Source: Pyrococcus kukulkanii (GTDB lineage Archaea > Methanobacteriota_B > Thermococci > Thermococcales > Thermococcaceae). From it: DNA of 64,000 nt. Positions 54,406-63,435 of the stretch are shown here, in pieces. The stretch is taken from assembly GCF_001577775.1 (NCBI RefSeq), contig NZ_CP010835.1, forward strand, positions 1,868,264-1,932,263, given 5' to 3'. The position numbers were made by a program, and so were the translations under genes. Under the pieces are notes generated by a model. That model made no database searches, had not been told where the DNA came from, and was given only the letters and a program-made list of their open reading frames with translations. Each line of letters begins with the position of its first letter. The stretch's first letter is position 1.

Positions 54406-55400
54406 GTGCCATTCAAAACATAGCAAGTAAGGAGCTTTACTTAGCAGTAAAGACCAAGAGGTTTATAATCTTACTTTCCGTCTATTTAATCTTTTTAGCC
54501 CTCTCCGTATATTTCACAAGGTTTGATGTTACTGCAGAAGGTAGCTATGGCTATACCGTTCACAGGACTATAATGGGAGCTAGTGGTGTTATATATGAAA
54601 CTCCAATCTCATCAATTTTCATTAACAACTCAATGTTGTGGATGTTCTTCGGATCTCTTCTTGGCATTTTATTGGGCGCAGACTCGATAAATAGAGAGCT
54701 CCAAGAAGGAACGGTAAAAGTTCTACTTGGTCATCCAGTTTATAGGGATGAAGTAATAAATGGCAAGTTCTTGGGGAATGCACTAGCCCTCCTGCTCGTG
54801 ATCTTGGTAGGGTTCATCTTTACCATAGCAACAGCCCTAATATTCGGAATCCCAATGGAAGGTCTGTCATTAGCTAGGCTCTTCATACTATCAATTTTCA
54901 TATTCCTATACACTCTCGTGTTCTTGAGTTTGGGAACTATGATATCAACGCTTATCAGGAGTCCCGAAACTTCAATATTAGTTAGTATAGGTTTGGTTAT
55001 CTTCTTTGTCATAGTTTATCCGATACTTGCAGGTTCGTTGGCTAACTCGATAGTAGGCGAGCCTCCCGAGTGCCATGCCGTAACGGTAGTCAGGCAGGTT
55101 GAGGCAAATGGTCAAATAATAGAGTCCATTGGGCCTTCAAATGATAACTGTGCAGAGATATATGAGGAGTGGAGGGAAAAAGTGACGGTATGGGAGAGGA
55201 GGATAAATATCCTGAACCCGGCAATGCACTTTGCTCAGCTGATGATCTACACCTTCGCGGGAGAGGAAGGTTACGATGATTATTTGCCCCTTTCAGATAG
55301 CCTTGGTTACGCGATTAACAACTTGGCTATTCTTATAATAGAGCTACTGTTCCCGTTCTCAATAGCGTACGTCAGATTTCTCACTAGAGATTTACGTTAG
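54402..55400 (+). CDS. ABC-2 permease, second of the cluster
   Basis: The 332-residue six-helix protein has INRELQEGTVKVLLGHPVYRD, matching the motif in the first permease, and a large loop with two Cys before the last helix. It closes the four-gene operon. Its 3' end overlaps the convergent aminotransferase gene by 9 bases. Confidence 0.8.
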   Translation: MSAIQNIASKELYLAVKTKRFIILLSVYLIFLALSVYFTRFDVTAEGSYGYTVHRTIMGASGVIYETPISSIFINNSMLWMFFGSLLGILLGADSINRELQEGTVKVLLGHPVYRDEVINGKFLGNALALLLVILVGFIFTIATALIFGIPMEGLSLARLFILSIFIFLYTLVFLSLGTMISTLIRSPETSILVSIGLVIFFVIVYPILAGSLANSIVGEPPECHAVTVVRQVEANGQIIESIGPSNDNCAEIYEEWREKVTVWERRINILNPAMHFAQLMIYTFAGEEGYDDYLPLSDSLGYAINNLAILIIELLFPFSIAYVRFLTRDLR

Positions 55401-56561
55401 CTTCTTCTCTTTTAGGACTTTTTCCATTCTGTCCATTGCCTCTTCCAGCTTTTCATAAGCGGTTGCGTAGCTTATTCTTACGTAACCTTCTCCTGCTTTT
55501 CCAAATGCGCTCCCAGGAACTACAGCAACCCTAGCTTCCTTGAGCATTAATTCGCTGAACTCCTTGCTCGTGAGGCCCGTATCTTTAATCCTTGGGAATA
55601 TGTAGAATGCTCCCTTGGGCTTCACGGTTGGCAAGCCCATCTCGTTGAGCCTCTTCCAAACTAGCTTCCTCCTCCTGTCGTACTCTTTCCTCATCTCCTC
55701 GACGGCTTTCCAGCTCCTTTCATCCCTCAGTGCTTTTGCGGCTGCATATTGGATAAATGTCACCGGGCATGTAGCATTGTACATCTGGAACCTGACCATC
55801 TTTTCAATAACCCATGAAGGTGCTGCAACGAAACCTAGCCTCCATCCCGTCATTGCAAACGTCTTTGAGAATCCATTTACTGTAATAGTCCTTTCAAACA
55901 TTCCATCAAGGGCTGCTATGCTGTAATGCTTTGCATCATCGTATATGAAGTGTTCATAGACTTCATCACTTATAACTATCAGATCATGCTCTACTGCAAA
56001 ATCTGCAATTTCCTCAAGATCCTTTCTAGTTAGCACTGCACCCGTTGGATTGTTTGGGGAGTTTATAATCAAAGCTCTCGTTTTCTCAGTTATGTATTTC
56101 TCCAAGTCATCAACATTTAGTCTGAACTCATTCTCTTCATAAGTCGGCACTTCAACGGGCTTTCCTCCTGCTAAAATCACGGCTGGAGCATAGCTAACGA
56201 ACATTGGGCTTGGGATTAGAACTTCTTCTCCATCACCTAAGAATGTTGAAAGGCTCATTAGGAAAGCTTGGTTTGCTCCTACTAAAACCATGATCTCAGT
56301 TTTTGGATCTGCATCAATCCCATTCTGTTTTTTTAATTTTTCGGCTATTGCCTCCCTAAGTTCTAATAGCCCAATATTTGGCCCATAGTGAGTCAATCCT
56401 AAGTCTAAAGCTTCTTTGACATACTCTTTTATGTGTTGAGGAGTATCGAAATCTGGCTCTCCTATTCCTAGAGATATAACGTCTTTCATACCAGCTGCTA
56501 TGTCAAAGAGCTTTCTTATCTCGGAAGGATTTACAAGTTCAAGTCTATCTTTTAGGGCCAT
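55392..56561 (-). CDS. Aromatic/aspartate-type aminotransferase (class I)
   Basis: The 389-residue PLP enzyme has the class I pattern: GIGEPDFDTP, SPNNPTGAV, the PLP lysine in GFSKTFAMTGWRLGF and the substrate Arg in GYVRISYA. From memory it corresponds to the P. horikoshii aromatic aminotransferase of this gene neighbourhood. It probably works in amino-acid fermentation or aromatic synthesis. Confidence 0.9.
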   Translation of the reverse strand: MALKDRLELVNPSEIRKLFDIAAGMKDVISLGIGEPDFDTPQHIKEYVKEALDLGLTHYGPNIGLLELREAIAEKLKKQNGIDADPKTEIMVLVGANQAFLMSLSTFLGDGEEVLIPSPMFVSYAPAVILAGGKPVEVPTYEENEFRLNVDDLEKYITEKTRALIINSPNNPTGAVLTRKDLEEIADFAVEHDLIVISDEVYEHFIYDDAKHYSIAALDGMFERTITVNGFSKTFAMTGWRLGFVAAPSWVIEKMVRFQMYNATCPVTFIQYAAAKALRDERSWKAVEEMRKEYDRRRKLVWKRLNEMGLPTVKPKGAFYIFPRIKDTGLTSKEFSELMLKEARVAVVPGSAFGKAGEGYVRISYATAYEKLEEAMDRMEKVLKEKKLT

Positions 56562-56612
56562 TTCCTACACCTCCGCACTAAAATAACAACGAAGCGTTTA
56601 ATAATTTATATT

Positions 56613-56643
56613 CAAGCAAGTTATTTATGTTTTACAAGCAAGT
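56613..56643. promoter_or_regulatory. Direct repeats CAAGCAAGT in a divergent promoter region
   Basis: CAAGCAAGT occurs at 56613-56621 and 56635-56643, exactly 22 bases apart (two helical turns). The repeats lie between the aminotransferase start and the TATA of the NSS transporter (CTTTATAAAC, about 56688-56697). The flanking bases are also similar. This is a candidate site for a regulator of both genes. Confidence 0.4.
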
Positions 56644-56771
56644 AAATGTTCTTGTTTGTCAATTGTTCACATCAGAGGCCGGCAATCTTTATAAACTTCA
56701 TGCGTTGTAGTATATCCGTAAATCTCTGGATTTTATTTTTTAGATTATGTACCATGGGAGGTGACATCGAT

Positions 56772-58331
56772 ATGGAGCAGAGGGAAAAATGGGCAACTAA
56801 GATTGGATTGATTTTAGCGATGGCAGGAAATGCCATTGGTCTCGGTAACTTCGTCAGATTTCCAACACAGGTCGCAGGGAACGGTGGAGGAGCTTTTATG
56901 GTTCCATACTTCTTGGCATTGTTCCTCCTCGGAATACCTGTGATGTGGGTTGAGTGGGTTCAGGGAAGGTACGGAGGAAAGTATGGTCATGGAACCCTTG
57001 GTCCAACGTTCTATTTAATGGCCAGAGAAAGTGTAAAGCCAAGAACAGCTTTAATCTTTGGATTAATTGGTGGTGCATTAGCATTTGCAACAACGACGTT
57101 ACTTAACAGCTACTATCTTCACTTAATTGGATGGTCTGCAGCATACTCCTGGTTCAGTATTACTGGAGCATATTTTGGTAAAAACACGGCAGAATTCTTT
57201 AGCCAGTACCTAAGCAATCACGGCCAAGTATTCCTATTCTGGGGTATAACAGTAGTCCTTTTGGGCATTGCGGTAGGTCAGGGTGTAAGTAAGGGTATCG
57301 AGAGATGGGTCAAAGTCATGATGCCTCTCTTATATGTGTTCGCAATAATCCTAGTTATCTACGTCTTTGCGTTAGGTTCCCCACTTGGTGATCCCAAGTG
57401 GTCAACACTTAAGGGATTTGAGTTCATTTGGTCACCAAACTGGACTTATCTCAAAGAGAACTTATGGAGTGTAATGTTGGCTGCAAGTGGTCAGATATTC
57501 TTCACCTTATCATTAGGTATGAGTATCATCCAGAACTACGCTTCATACTTAGGGCCAAAGGATGACGTTGCCTTGTCAGGTCTAGCAACAGTGTCATTAA
57601 ATGAGTTTGCAGAGGTAGTTTTGGGTGGTTCAATCGCCGTTCCACTGGCAGTGGCTTACGCCCCAAAGATAGTGCCTGCAGATGTTCTTGCTAAGGGTAG
57701 TGATGCTGCACTGCAATGGATTTCAGAGAATTTCGGTCTTGGATTCTCTTATACCAGCCTACCAAACATCTTCGTTCAGATGGGAGCAGCTGGAAGATTC
57801 TTTGGAGCACTATGGTTCCTTCTCCTATGGTTTGCTGGATTCACTTCGGCAATAGCAATGTATAACTACTTAACGGCTCTACTTGAAGAAGACCTTGGAA
57901 TACCAAGGAAGACTGGAACATGGGTAGTCTTCGTTATATACTTCCTCCTGGGAATTCCAGTAGTGTACATAAGTGGATACCTAGATCAGGTTGATGCATG
58001 GATAAGCTTCCAGCTTGCATTACTTGCACTGTTTGACATAATAGTTGGAGTGTGGCTGTTCAAGCCTGACAACTTCTGGAAGGAGTTACACGAGGGTGCC
58101 CTCATTAACGTGCCAGAGATATACAAGTGGATTACGGTAATAGTCGCACCGATCTTCATTGCGCTGCCCTTGTTTGGTACAGCAAAGTCCTTAATCGGAA
58201 CAACTCTCCAATGGCCAGCTAGGATAGCTATCCTGGCAATGTTAACCATCGGAGCAATAGAGACATACTATGCAATCAAGAAGAAGTACGGGGAAGAGTT
58301 AGAGAAGAATGAGGTTATCATAAAGGTCTGA
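56772..58331 (+). CDS. Sodium-dependent amino acid transporter (NSS family)
   Basis: The 519-residue transporter has the NSS core: AMAGNAIGLGNFVRFPTQVA in helix 1 with its sodium and substrate backbone sites, GGAFMVPYFLALFLLGIP, and about 12 helices. ATG 56772 has GGGAGGTGA upstream, which rules out the longer frame from 56646. It is followed by a MetS-type small subunit; a hydrophobic amino acid such as methionine or alanine is the likely substrate, consistent with the neighbouring aminotransferase. Confidence 0.88.
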   Translation: MEQREKWATKIGLILAMAGNAIGLGNFVRFPTQVAGNGGGAFMVPYFLALFLLGIPVMWVEWVQGRYGGKYGHGTLGPTFYLMARESVKPRTALIFGLIGGALAFATTTLLNSYYLHLIGWSAAYSWFSITGAYFGKNTAEFFSQYLSNHGQVFLFWGITVVLLGIAVGQGVSKGIERWVKVMMPLLYVFAIILVIYVFALGSPLGDPKWSTLKGFEFIWSPNWTYLKENLWSVMLAASGQIFFTLSLGMSIIQNYASYLGPKDDVALSGLATVSLNEFAEVVLGGSIAVPLAVAYAPKIVPADVLAKGSDAALQWISENFGLGFSYTSLPNIFVQMGAAGRFFGALWFLLLWFAGFTSAIAMYNYLTALLEEDLGIPRKTGTWVVFVIYFLLGIPVVYISGYLDQVDAWISFQLALLALFDIIVGVWLFKPDNFWKELHEGALINVPEIYKWITVIVAPIFIALPLFGTAKSLIGTTLQWPARIAILAMLTIGAIETYYAIKKKYGEELEKNEVIIKV

Positions 58332-58341
58332 GGTGACAAAA

Positions 58342-58434
58342 ATGTGGGCAGTGTACATGGTATTGGCGTGGCTTGTTATCTTTATAATGATGGGTTGGAG
58401 CATCAGCAAACTAATGAAAGCTCAACAGGCTTGA
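58342..58434 (+). CDS. MetS-type small subunit of the NSS transporter
   Basis: The 30-residue single-helix peptide (begins MWAVYMVLAWLVIFIMMGWS) starts ten bases after the transporter stop with GAGGTGA before its ATG. MetS-family small subunits of MetP-type NSS transporters have this size, position and Gly-Trp-Ser helix end. It ends in a short basic tail (KLMKAQQA). Easily missed because of its length. Confidence 0.75.
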   Translation: MWAVYMVLAWLVIFIMMGWSISKLMKAQQA

Positions 58435-58470
58435 ATTTTTAAATTTCTTTTCTTCTTTAATTTTGGGGGT
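58435..58470 (+). terminator. T-rich terminator after the NSS operon
   Basis: ATTTTTAAATTTCTTTTCTTC after the small subunit has several T-runs of archaeal type and separates the operon from the next gene, whose ribosome site GGGGGTG follows. Confidence 0.35.
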
Positions 58471-58476
58471 GTAGAA

Positions 58477-59211
58477 GTGAAAAGTCCAGATATTCTTAGG
58501 GAAGTTGCGGAGAACTTAAAACTTACCATAGAACGATTACAAAAGGTTAAAGTTCTTGGAGAAAAGAAAAAGAAAAGGGCAATAAATCTGCTTAATGAGG
58601 CATCAGAAAACTTTCTTATACTGAGTGGGGAGGTTGAAAGGGATAATATTGAAATGGCTGAATTTCTTCGAAAGAAATCTGTCGAAATCAAAAATAATAC
58701 ATCAGATAGGGCAATAGAGAGAATAGGAGAAAAAGAATACCTCAAGAGCATTGAAAAAATGAACCTTTACTCAAAAACGGCATTTTATGATTTCAAGCCA
58801 ACGAAACTTAAGGAGCTCAAAAGAGCTTATAGGGCATTTATATACGGAATGGCCTTATATTTTGTCCTTGCTGGTTTATCTACAAGACCAGAACTTGCGA
58901 TTACTGCCCTTATATTAGCAATTCCAGCGATATTATCAATGCTCAGCCTTCAAAGGAGAGGGTATACTGGATTAATGCTTGCTTATGCAGTCTCGCCAAT
59001 TCCAATAATACAGAGTGCAATGCTTGTCAGGATGTTTTATTCAGTTGTTACAAATCCTGAGATGATCAAGAAGGCGGCTGAGGTTTTAGGGAAGAGTGAA
59101 AGCTTTATTGTTGCATACAGCTGGGGTGTGATATTGCTTTCATTCATCGATTTCGCTTTGCTTACTTATGGCATATACTCTCTAACAAAACACAGGCATG
59201 CATTCCTCTAG
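58477..59211 (+). CDS. Coiled-coil membrane protein of unknown function
   Basis: The 244-residue protein has a long charged helical N-terminal half (about residues 1-115, rich in Lys/Glu, coiled-coil-like) and about four membrane helices after it. No family recognised. The GTG start follows GGGGGTGTAGAA. It is convergent with the methyltransferase gene, overlapping by four bases. Confidence 0.6.
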   Translation: MKSPDILREVAENLKLTIERLQKVKVLGEKKKKRAINLLNEASENFLILSGEVERDNIEMAEFLRKKSVEIKNNTSDRAIERIGEKEYLKSIEKMNLYSKTAFYDFKPTKLKELKRAYRAFIYGMALYFVLAGLSTRPELAITALILAIPAILSMLSLQRRGYTGLMLAYAVSPIPIIQSAMLVRMFYSVVTNPEMIKKAAEVLGKSESFIVAYSWGVILLSFIDFALLTYGIYSLTKHRHAFL

Positions 59212-60137
59212 AGCTTTCTAATTTTTGCCACAAAAAATCCACTAGTCTTATGAACATCTGGATAGAATCTCCTCGCTTTTCCTATCTCCTCATCAAGCTC
59301 AATTCCAAATGGTGATGTGAGGGCGGGCTCTCCATACTTAAGGGGAAGCAACTCAATGTCAAAATTATCAAGGACCCATTGTATAACAAACTCGTTTTCT
59401 TCTGGCTCCAGGGAACATGTTGAGTAAACGAGGATTCCCCCAGGTTTTAAAACTTCTATAGCCTTCTCGATCATCTTCATCTGTAGACCCTGGCAGTACT
59501 TGATATCTTCCATTGTTCTATTATGTTTCCTTTCGGGATTCTTATGAATCGTCCCGCTACCGGTGCATGGAGCGTCCAATAATATCTTATCGAACTCGGT
59601 TCCTAATTCATTTATATAGAGGGAGGACTTGTGAAATAATATTGTATTCACAACGCCTAACCTGGCTAAGTTTAATCTCGTTTCCCTTAATCTATCTTCG
59701 CCAACGTCAAATGCATATATTATCCCTTTATTTTCCATCAACTGTGCCAAGTGTGATGTTTTTCCACCTGGAGCAGCTGCCATATCCGCAACGACTTCCC
59801 CGGGTTTTGGATCTAAAGCCACTGGTGGATACATTGAACTCGCCTCTTGGATGTAGATTAATCCAGTAAGATATTCAGGGGTTGAGGTTATTGAGAACGG
59901 CTCCCTTGTTAAGCAGAAACCTTCCCTGGCCCATGGAACCTTTCTGAACTGAAACCCCTTTTTGGTGAGCCTCTTTGTCAGCTCAGCCACGGTTGTTTTG
60001 AGTGTATTGACTCTAAAACATCTTGGTAGAGGTTTTTCCATAGCTTGAGCTATCCTGTAGGCCCTCTCTCCCCAGAGTTGATAATACCTTTCCGCGAAAG
60101 TTTTAGAATAGCCAAGGGAGATCAGTTTATCTATCAT
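59208..60137 (-). CDS. RNA m5C methyltransferase (NOL1/NOP2/sun family)
   Basis: The 309-residue SAM-dependent enzyme has the RsmB/Trm4 signature: ADMAAAPGGKTSHLAQLM, the motif IV Cys in DAPCTGSG and the nucleophile Cys in STCSLEPEEN. It methylates cytosine in tRNA or rRNA; the exact target cannot be read from the sequence. It lacks an N-terminal PUA domain. Its start overlaps the rpiA stop (ATGA at 60134-60137). Confidence 0.88.
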   Translation of the reverse strand: MIDKLISLGYSKTFAERYYQLWGERAYRIAQAMEKPLPRCFRVNTLKTTVAELTKRLTKKGFQFRKVPWAREGFCLTREPFSITSTPEYLTGLIYIQEASSMYPPVALDPKPGEVVADMAAAPGGKTSHLAQLMENKGIIYAFDVGEDRLRETRLNLARLGVVNTILFHKSSLYINELGTEFDKILLDAPCTGSGTIHKNPERKHNRTMEDIKYCQGLQMKMIEKAIEVLKPGGILVYSTCSLEPEENEFVIQWVLDNFDIELLPLKYGEPALTSPFGIELDEEIGKARRFYPDVHKTSGFFVAKIRKL

Positions 60138-60823
60138 CTCTCCATCTTCTTAACGCCCTCTTTGGTTCCCACTAATACTATGTCAGCTATATCCGCAAAT
60201 ATCCCGTTCTCGACAACTCCTGGGATAGTATTTAGCTCTATCTCCATATCAAGTGGATCTTCTATCCTTTGGAATTTCGCATCAATTATGAAGTTTCCAT
60301 TTTCCGTGACTACCGGGCCGTCTTTCTTTTTGCCCATTCTTAGCTCAGCTTCCGCATTAAATATACTAAGTTCCTCAAGAATTGCCTTCCATGCCGCTGG
60401 AATTACCTCAATTGGGACTGGCATCTTCTGACAGAGATAATCAACAAGCTTCGTTTCATCAACTAAAACTATGAAGGTTCCAGCTCTGTACTCTATAATC
60501 TTCTCCATTGTTAAAGCTGCTCCTCTGCCTTTAATTAAGTTTAAATTTGGATCAACTTCGTCCGCCCCGTCTACAGCTACATCGATTGCGTCAACTTGAT
60601 CTAAGCTAACCACGGGAACTCCATATTCCATTGCAAGGATCTTTGCCTGGTAGGATGTGGGAACTCCATATATTTCTTCTAACTCCCCTTTCTGAATTTT
60701 CTCGCTTAAAAACTGAATAAAGTAAGCAGTAGTTGATCCCGTTCCTAGTCCAATAACCATATCGTCTTCTATATACCTTAATGCTTCTTTTGCTACTGCC
60801 TTTTTCATGTCTTCAACATTCAT
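60134..60823 (-). CDS. rpiA: Ribose-5-phosphate isomerase A
   Basis: The 229-residue enzyme interconverts ribulose 5-phosphate and ribose 5-phosphate. Motifs GLGTGSTTAYF, DGADEVD and KGRGAALTMEKI (base Glu and Lys) are complete. It supplies ribose phosphate for the purine and PLP pathways also present here. It lies in a minus-strand operon with the genes at 59208 and 60827-62650. Confidence 0.95.
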   Translation of the reverse strand: MNVEDMKKAVAKEALRYIEDDMVIGLGTGSTTAYFIQFLSEKIQKGELEEIYGVPTSYQAKILAMEYGVPVVSLDQVDAIDVAVDGADEVDPNLNLIKGRGAALTMEKIIEYRAGTFIVLVDETKLVDYLCQKMPVPIEVIPAAWKAILEELSIFNAEAELRMGKKKDGPVVTENGNFIIDAKFQRIEDPLDMEIELNTIPGVVENGIFADIADIVLVGTKEGVKKMER

Positions 60824-60826
60824 ATT

Positions 60827-61132
60827 TCATCCCTTCGTTACGTTGTAATATATTGTCTGGTTATAATATGCCACTGGCTGGTATTTAATTGCTATTGTAT
60901 AGAACATCCCTGTAAAGTACAGCCAGAAGAAGAAAAAGCTCCAAAATGTCTTTTTAAGTAAAACCCTTTCATCTTTTAATTCTTCGGGGATATCTTTGAC
61001 TATCGCTATCAGTATTTTTGGGGAAATTATGTATATCGCCCAACCGATTATCCAGCCCATAGGAGCATACGCTGAGGCTATTCCACTTATGATTCCAGCT
61101 ATAGCGAACATTGCATATGCGATAAGCATCAT
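60827..61132 (-). CDS. Small membrane protein
   Basis: The 101-residue protein begins MMLIAYAMFAIAGIISGIAS and has three hydrophobic segments separated by a charged loop (PEELKDERVLLKK). Unknown family. ATG 61132 follows the stop of the gene at 61134 immediately; the longer frame to 61207 would overlap that gene. Confidence 0.55.
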   Translation of the reverse strand: MMLIAYAMFAIAGIISGIASAYAPMGWIIGWAIYIISPKILIAIVKDIPEELKDERVLLKKTFWSFFFFWLYFTGMFYTIAIKYQPVAYYNQTIYYNVTKG

Positions 61133-61133
61133 T

Positions 61134-62081
61134 TTATTTTCCGTATTCACCACTCTCACCCGGCTCGCTTTGGTTTCTGGACTCCATTTTAAATAGTTTT
61201 TCCTCAAGTTCTGTGATCCTTTCCAGAACCTCTTTACTTAACATACTTTCAAGTTCCTTCCTAGCTTTAAGGGCCATTTCGAATTTTGAGGAGAATTTTC
61301 CCACATGTATCCAGCTTAACTTCTCTCCTTCCACTATTACATCAATGTCACAAAGCCTTTTGTATCCTTTATATTCGAGTCCCTTTAGAAGGAACTTTAT
61401 TCTCTCAGGACTTTCCCAGGTTATTAACTTCAATTTATAGACTGGCACCTTGAGAAGCGGCCTTGGATAATCCCAATCCCATCCTTCTGCAACAATCAAT
61501 CCAAGGTCTAAATCCTCTATCGTTAGCACAAGTCTCTCTATATTCTCACGATAATTTTCGAACGTGTCATATAGCTTTATTATTATCTCGTTCCACTCGG
61601 GTTTTGCCTCTATCATAACCATTGGTATCTCAAGCACAAGAATCCTATATACATCATGAAACTTCTTTGGCACTATTAGAGCCCCCTTTATGTCTTCAAA
61701 TGAAAGTGCTCTTGTGAGAGGTTTTTCTGTTATAAGAACTAGGGTATCTGAGGGAGATGATTTGATAATTGCTTCTCTTGGTTCAAGGATTTTGCCTCCA
61801 AGTTTTTCTTTTAGGGACATCATTCCTTTTTTAACATCTGGAACTCTAACTATTATTATAGGAGCCGCAGGTTTTATGGTAAGTGATTGTTTAAAATTAA
61901 TGAGATCAGCTAAAACCTTCCATGGATGTTCTTTGATTAATACTGCAAGATCCCCCAAGACTATTATAGTCTCAAGCTCTTTTGCAAGTTTAAAGGCTTC
62001 TTCTGGTTTCATGAGTTCCCCAGATATCTTTAGATCTCCTTTTGCAAAGAAAATTGCTGGCCCTAGTCTTAGGAGTCTCAT
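61134..62081 (-). CDS. Hypothetical Thermococcales-type protein
   Basis: The 315-residue soluble protein has alternating strands and helices (TIIVLGDLAVLIKEHP; APIIIVRVPDVKKG) and a C-terminal charged coiled coil. I do not recognise a family. Its start overlaps the stop of the phosphoesterase gene (62081), so the two are co-translated and may act together. Confidence 0.55.
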   Translation of the reverse strand: MRLLRLGPAIFFAKGDLKISGELMKPEEAFKLAKELETIIVLGDLAVLIKEHPWKVLADLINFKQSLTIKPAAPIIIVRVPDVKKGMMSLKEKLGGKILEPREAIIKSSPSDTLVLITEKPLTRALSFEDIKGALIVPKKFHDVYRILVLEIPMVMIEAKPEWNEIIIKLYDTFENYRENIERLVLTIEDLDLGLIVAEGWDWDYPRPLLKVPVYKLKLITWESPERIKFLLKGLEYKGYKRLCDIDVIVEGEKLSWIHVGKFSSKFEMALKARKELESMLSKEVLERITELEEKLFKMESRNQSEPGESGEYGK

Positions 62082-62650
62082 TATAATCCCCTCAACATTC
62101 TGTATCCCCTATCAAAGTTGGTTCCTGGTGGATATGGTATTCTAAAAACACGCCAATCTGGATACGTTATTACATTTATTGATAATATCCCATTTAGTCC
62201 AAATGTTTTCTTGGGATCATGACCATAAAGCAAGAAATCTGCGTTTATATTTGTCACATCTTCAGGTTCATGGCCAACTCCGATTCTTTTCCCCCAAATT
62301 TCGAGGATTGTTCCCGGTTCAACTATTATTGCGGAATTCTGGAATACCTCTCTAATAATCTCCTTGTCATCTTCATTTCCTGGGATTAAGTATAATCTCT
62401 CCGTCCTGGAAAGAACTTGTTTCAGCACTACAAGTTTTCCTCTATACTCTTCCCTTAACCAAGGTTTTCTCTCTAACTTTATGTTATCCACGAGATCCCC
62501 AGTGTGGATTACTATATTGGGCTGAATCTCTCTAAATAATTTCTCCAAGAATCCATATATTGATTCGGGAGTGTCGCTTATATGCACTATCTTTTTTTGT
62601 GCTTTTTTAATGTCTTCTGGTATCCTAATTCTTCTCTTAAGGATTAACAC
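62081..62650 (-). CDS. Metallophosphoesterase (YfcE/calcineurin-like)
   Basis: The 189-residue enzyme shows the metallophosphoesterase ligands in order: HISDT (degenerate DxH), HTGDLVD, PGNEDD, VGHEPE and YGHDP. Two metals would cleave a phosphodiester or monoester; the substrate is unknown. The start is GTG 62650 with a short leader after TATA-like AAATTATAT. It heads the operon that runs to 59208. Confidence 0.8.
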   Translation of the reverse strand: MLILKRRIRIPEDIKKAQKKIVHISDTPESIYGFLEKLFREIQPNIVIHTGDLVDNIKLERKPWLREEYRGKLVVLKQVLSRTERLYLIPGNEDDKEIIREVFQNSAIIVEPGTILEIWGKRIGVGHEPEDVTNINADFLLYGHDPKKTFGLNGILSINVITYPDWRVFRIPYPPGTNFDRGYRMLRGL

Positions 62651-62659
62651 AAGCCTTGA

Positions 62660-63379
<720 letters not shown>

Positions 63380-63435
63380 CTTTATAATCTGTGTTTCAAG
63401 GGTAAAGTTAAGGTGAACCCACAGGAGGGAGTCAA

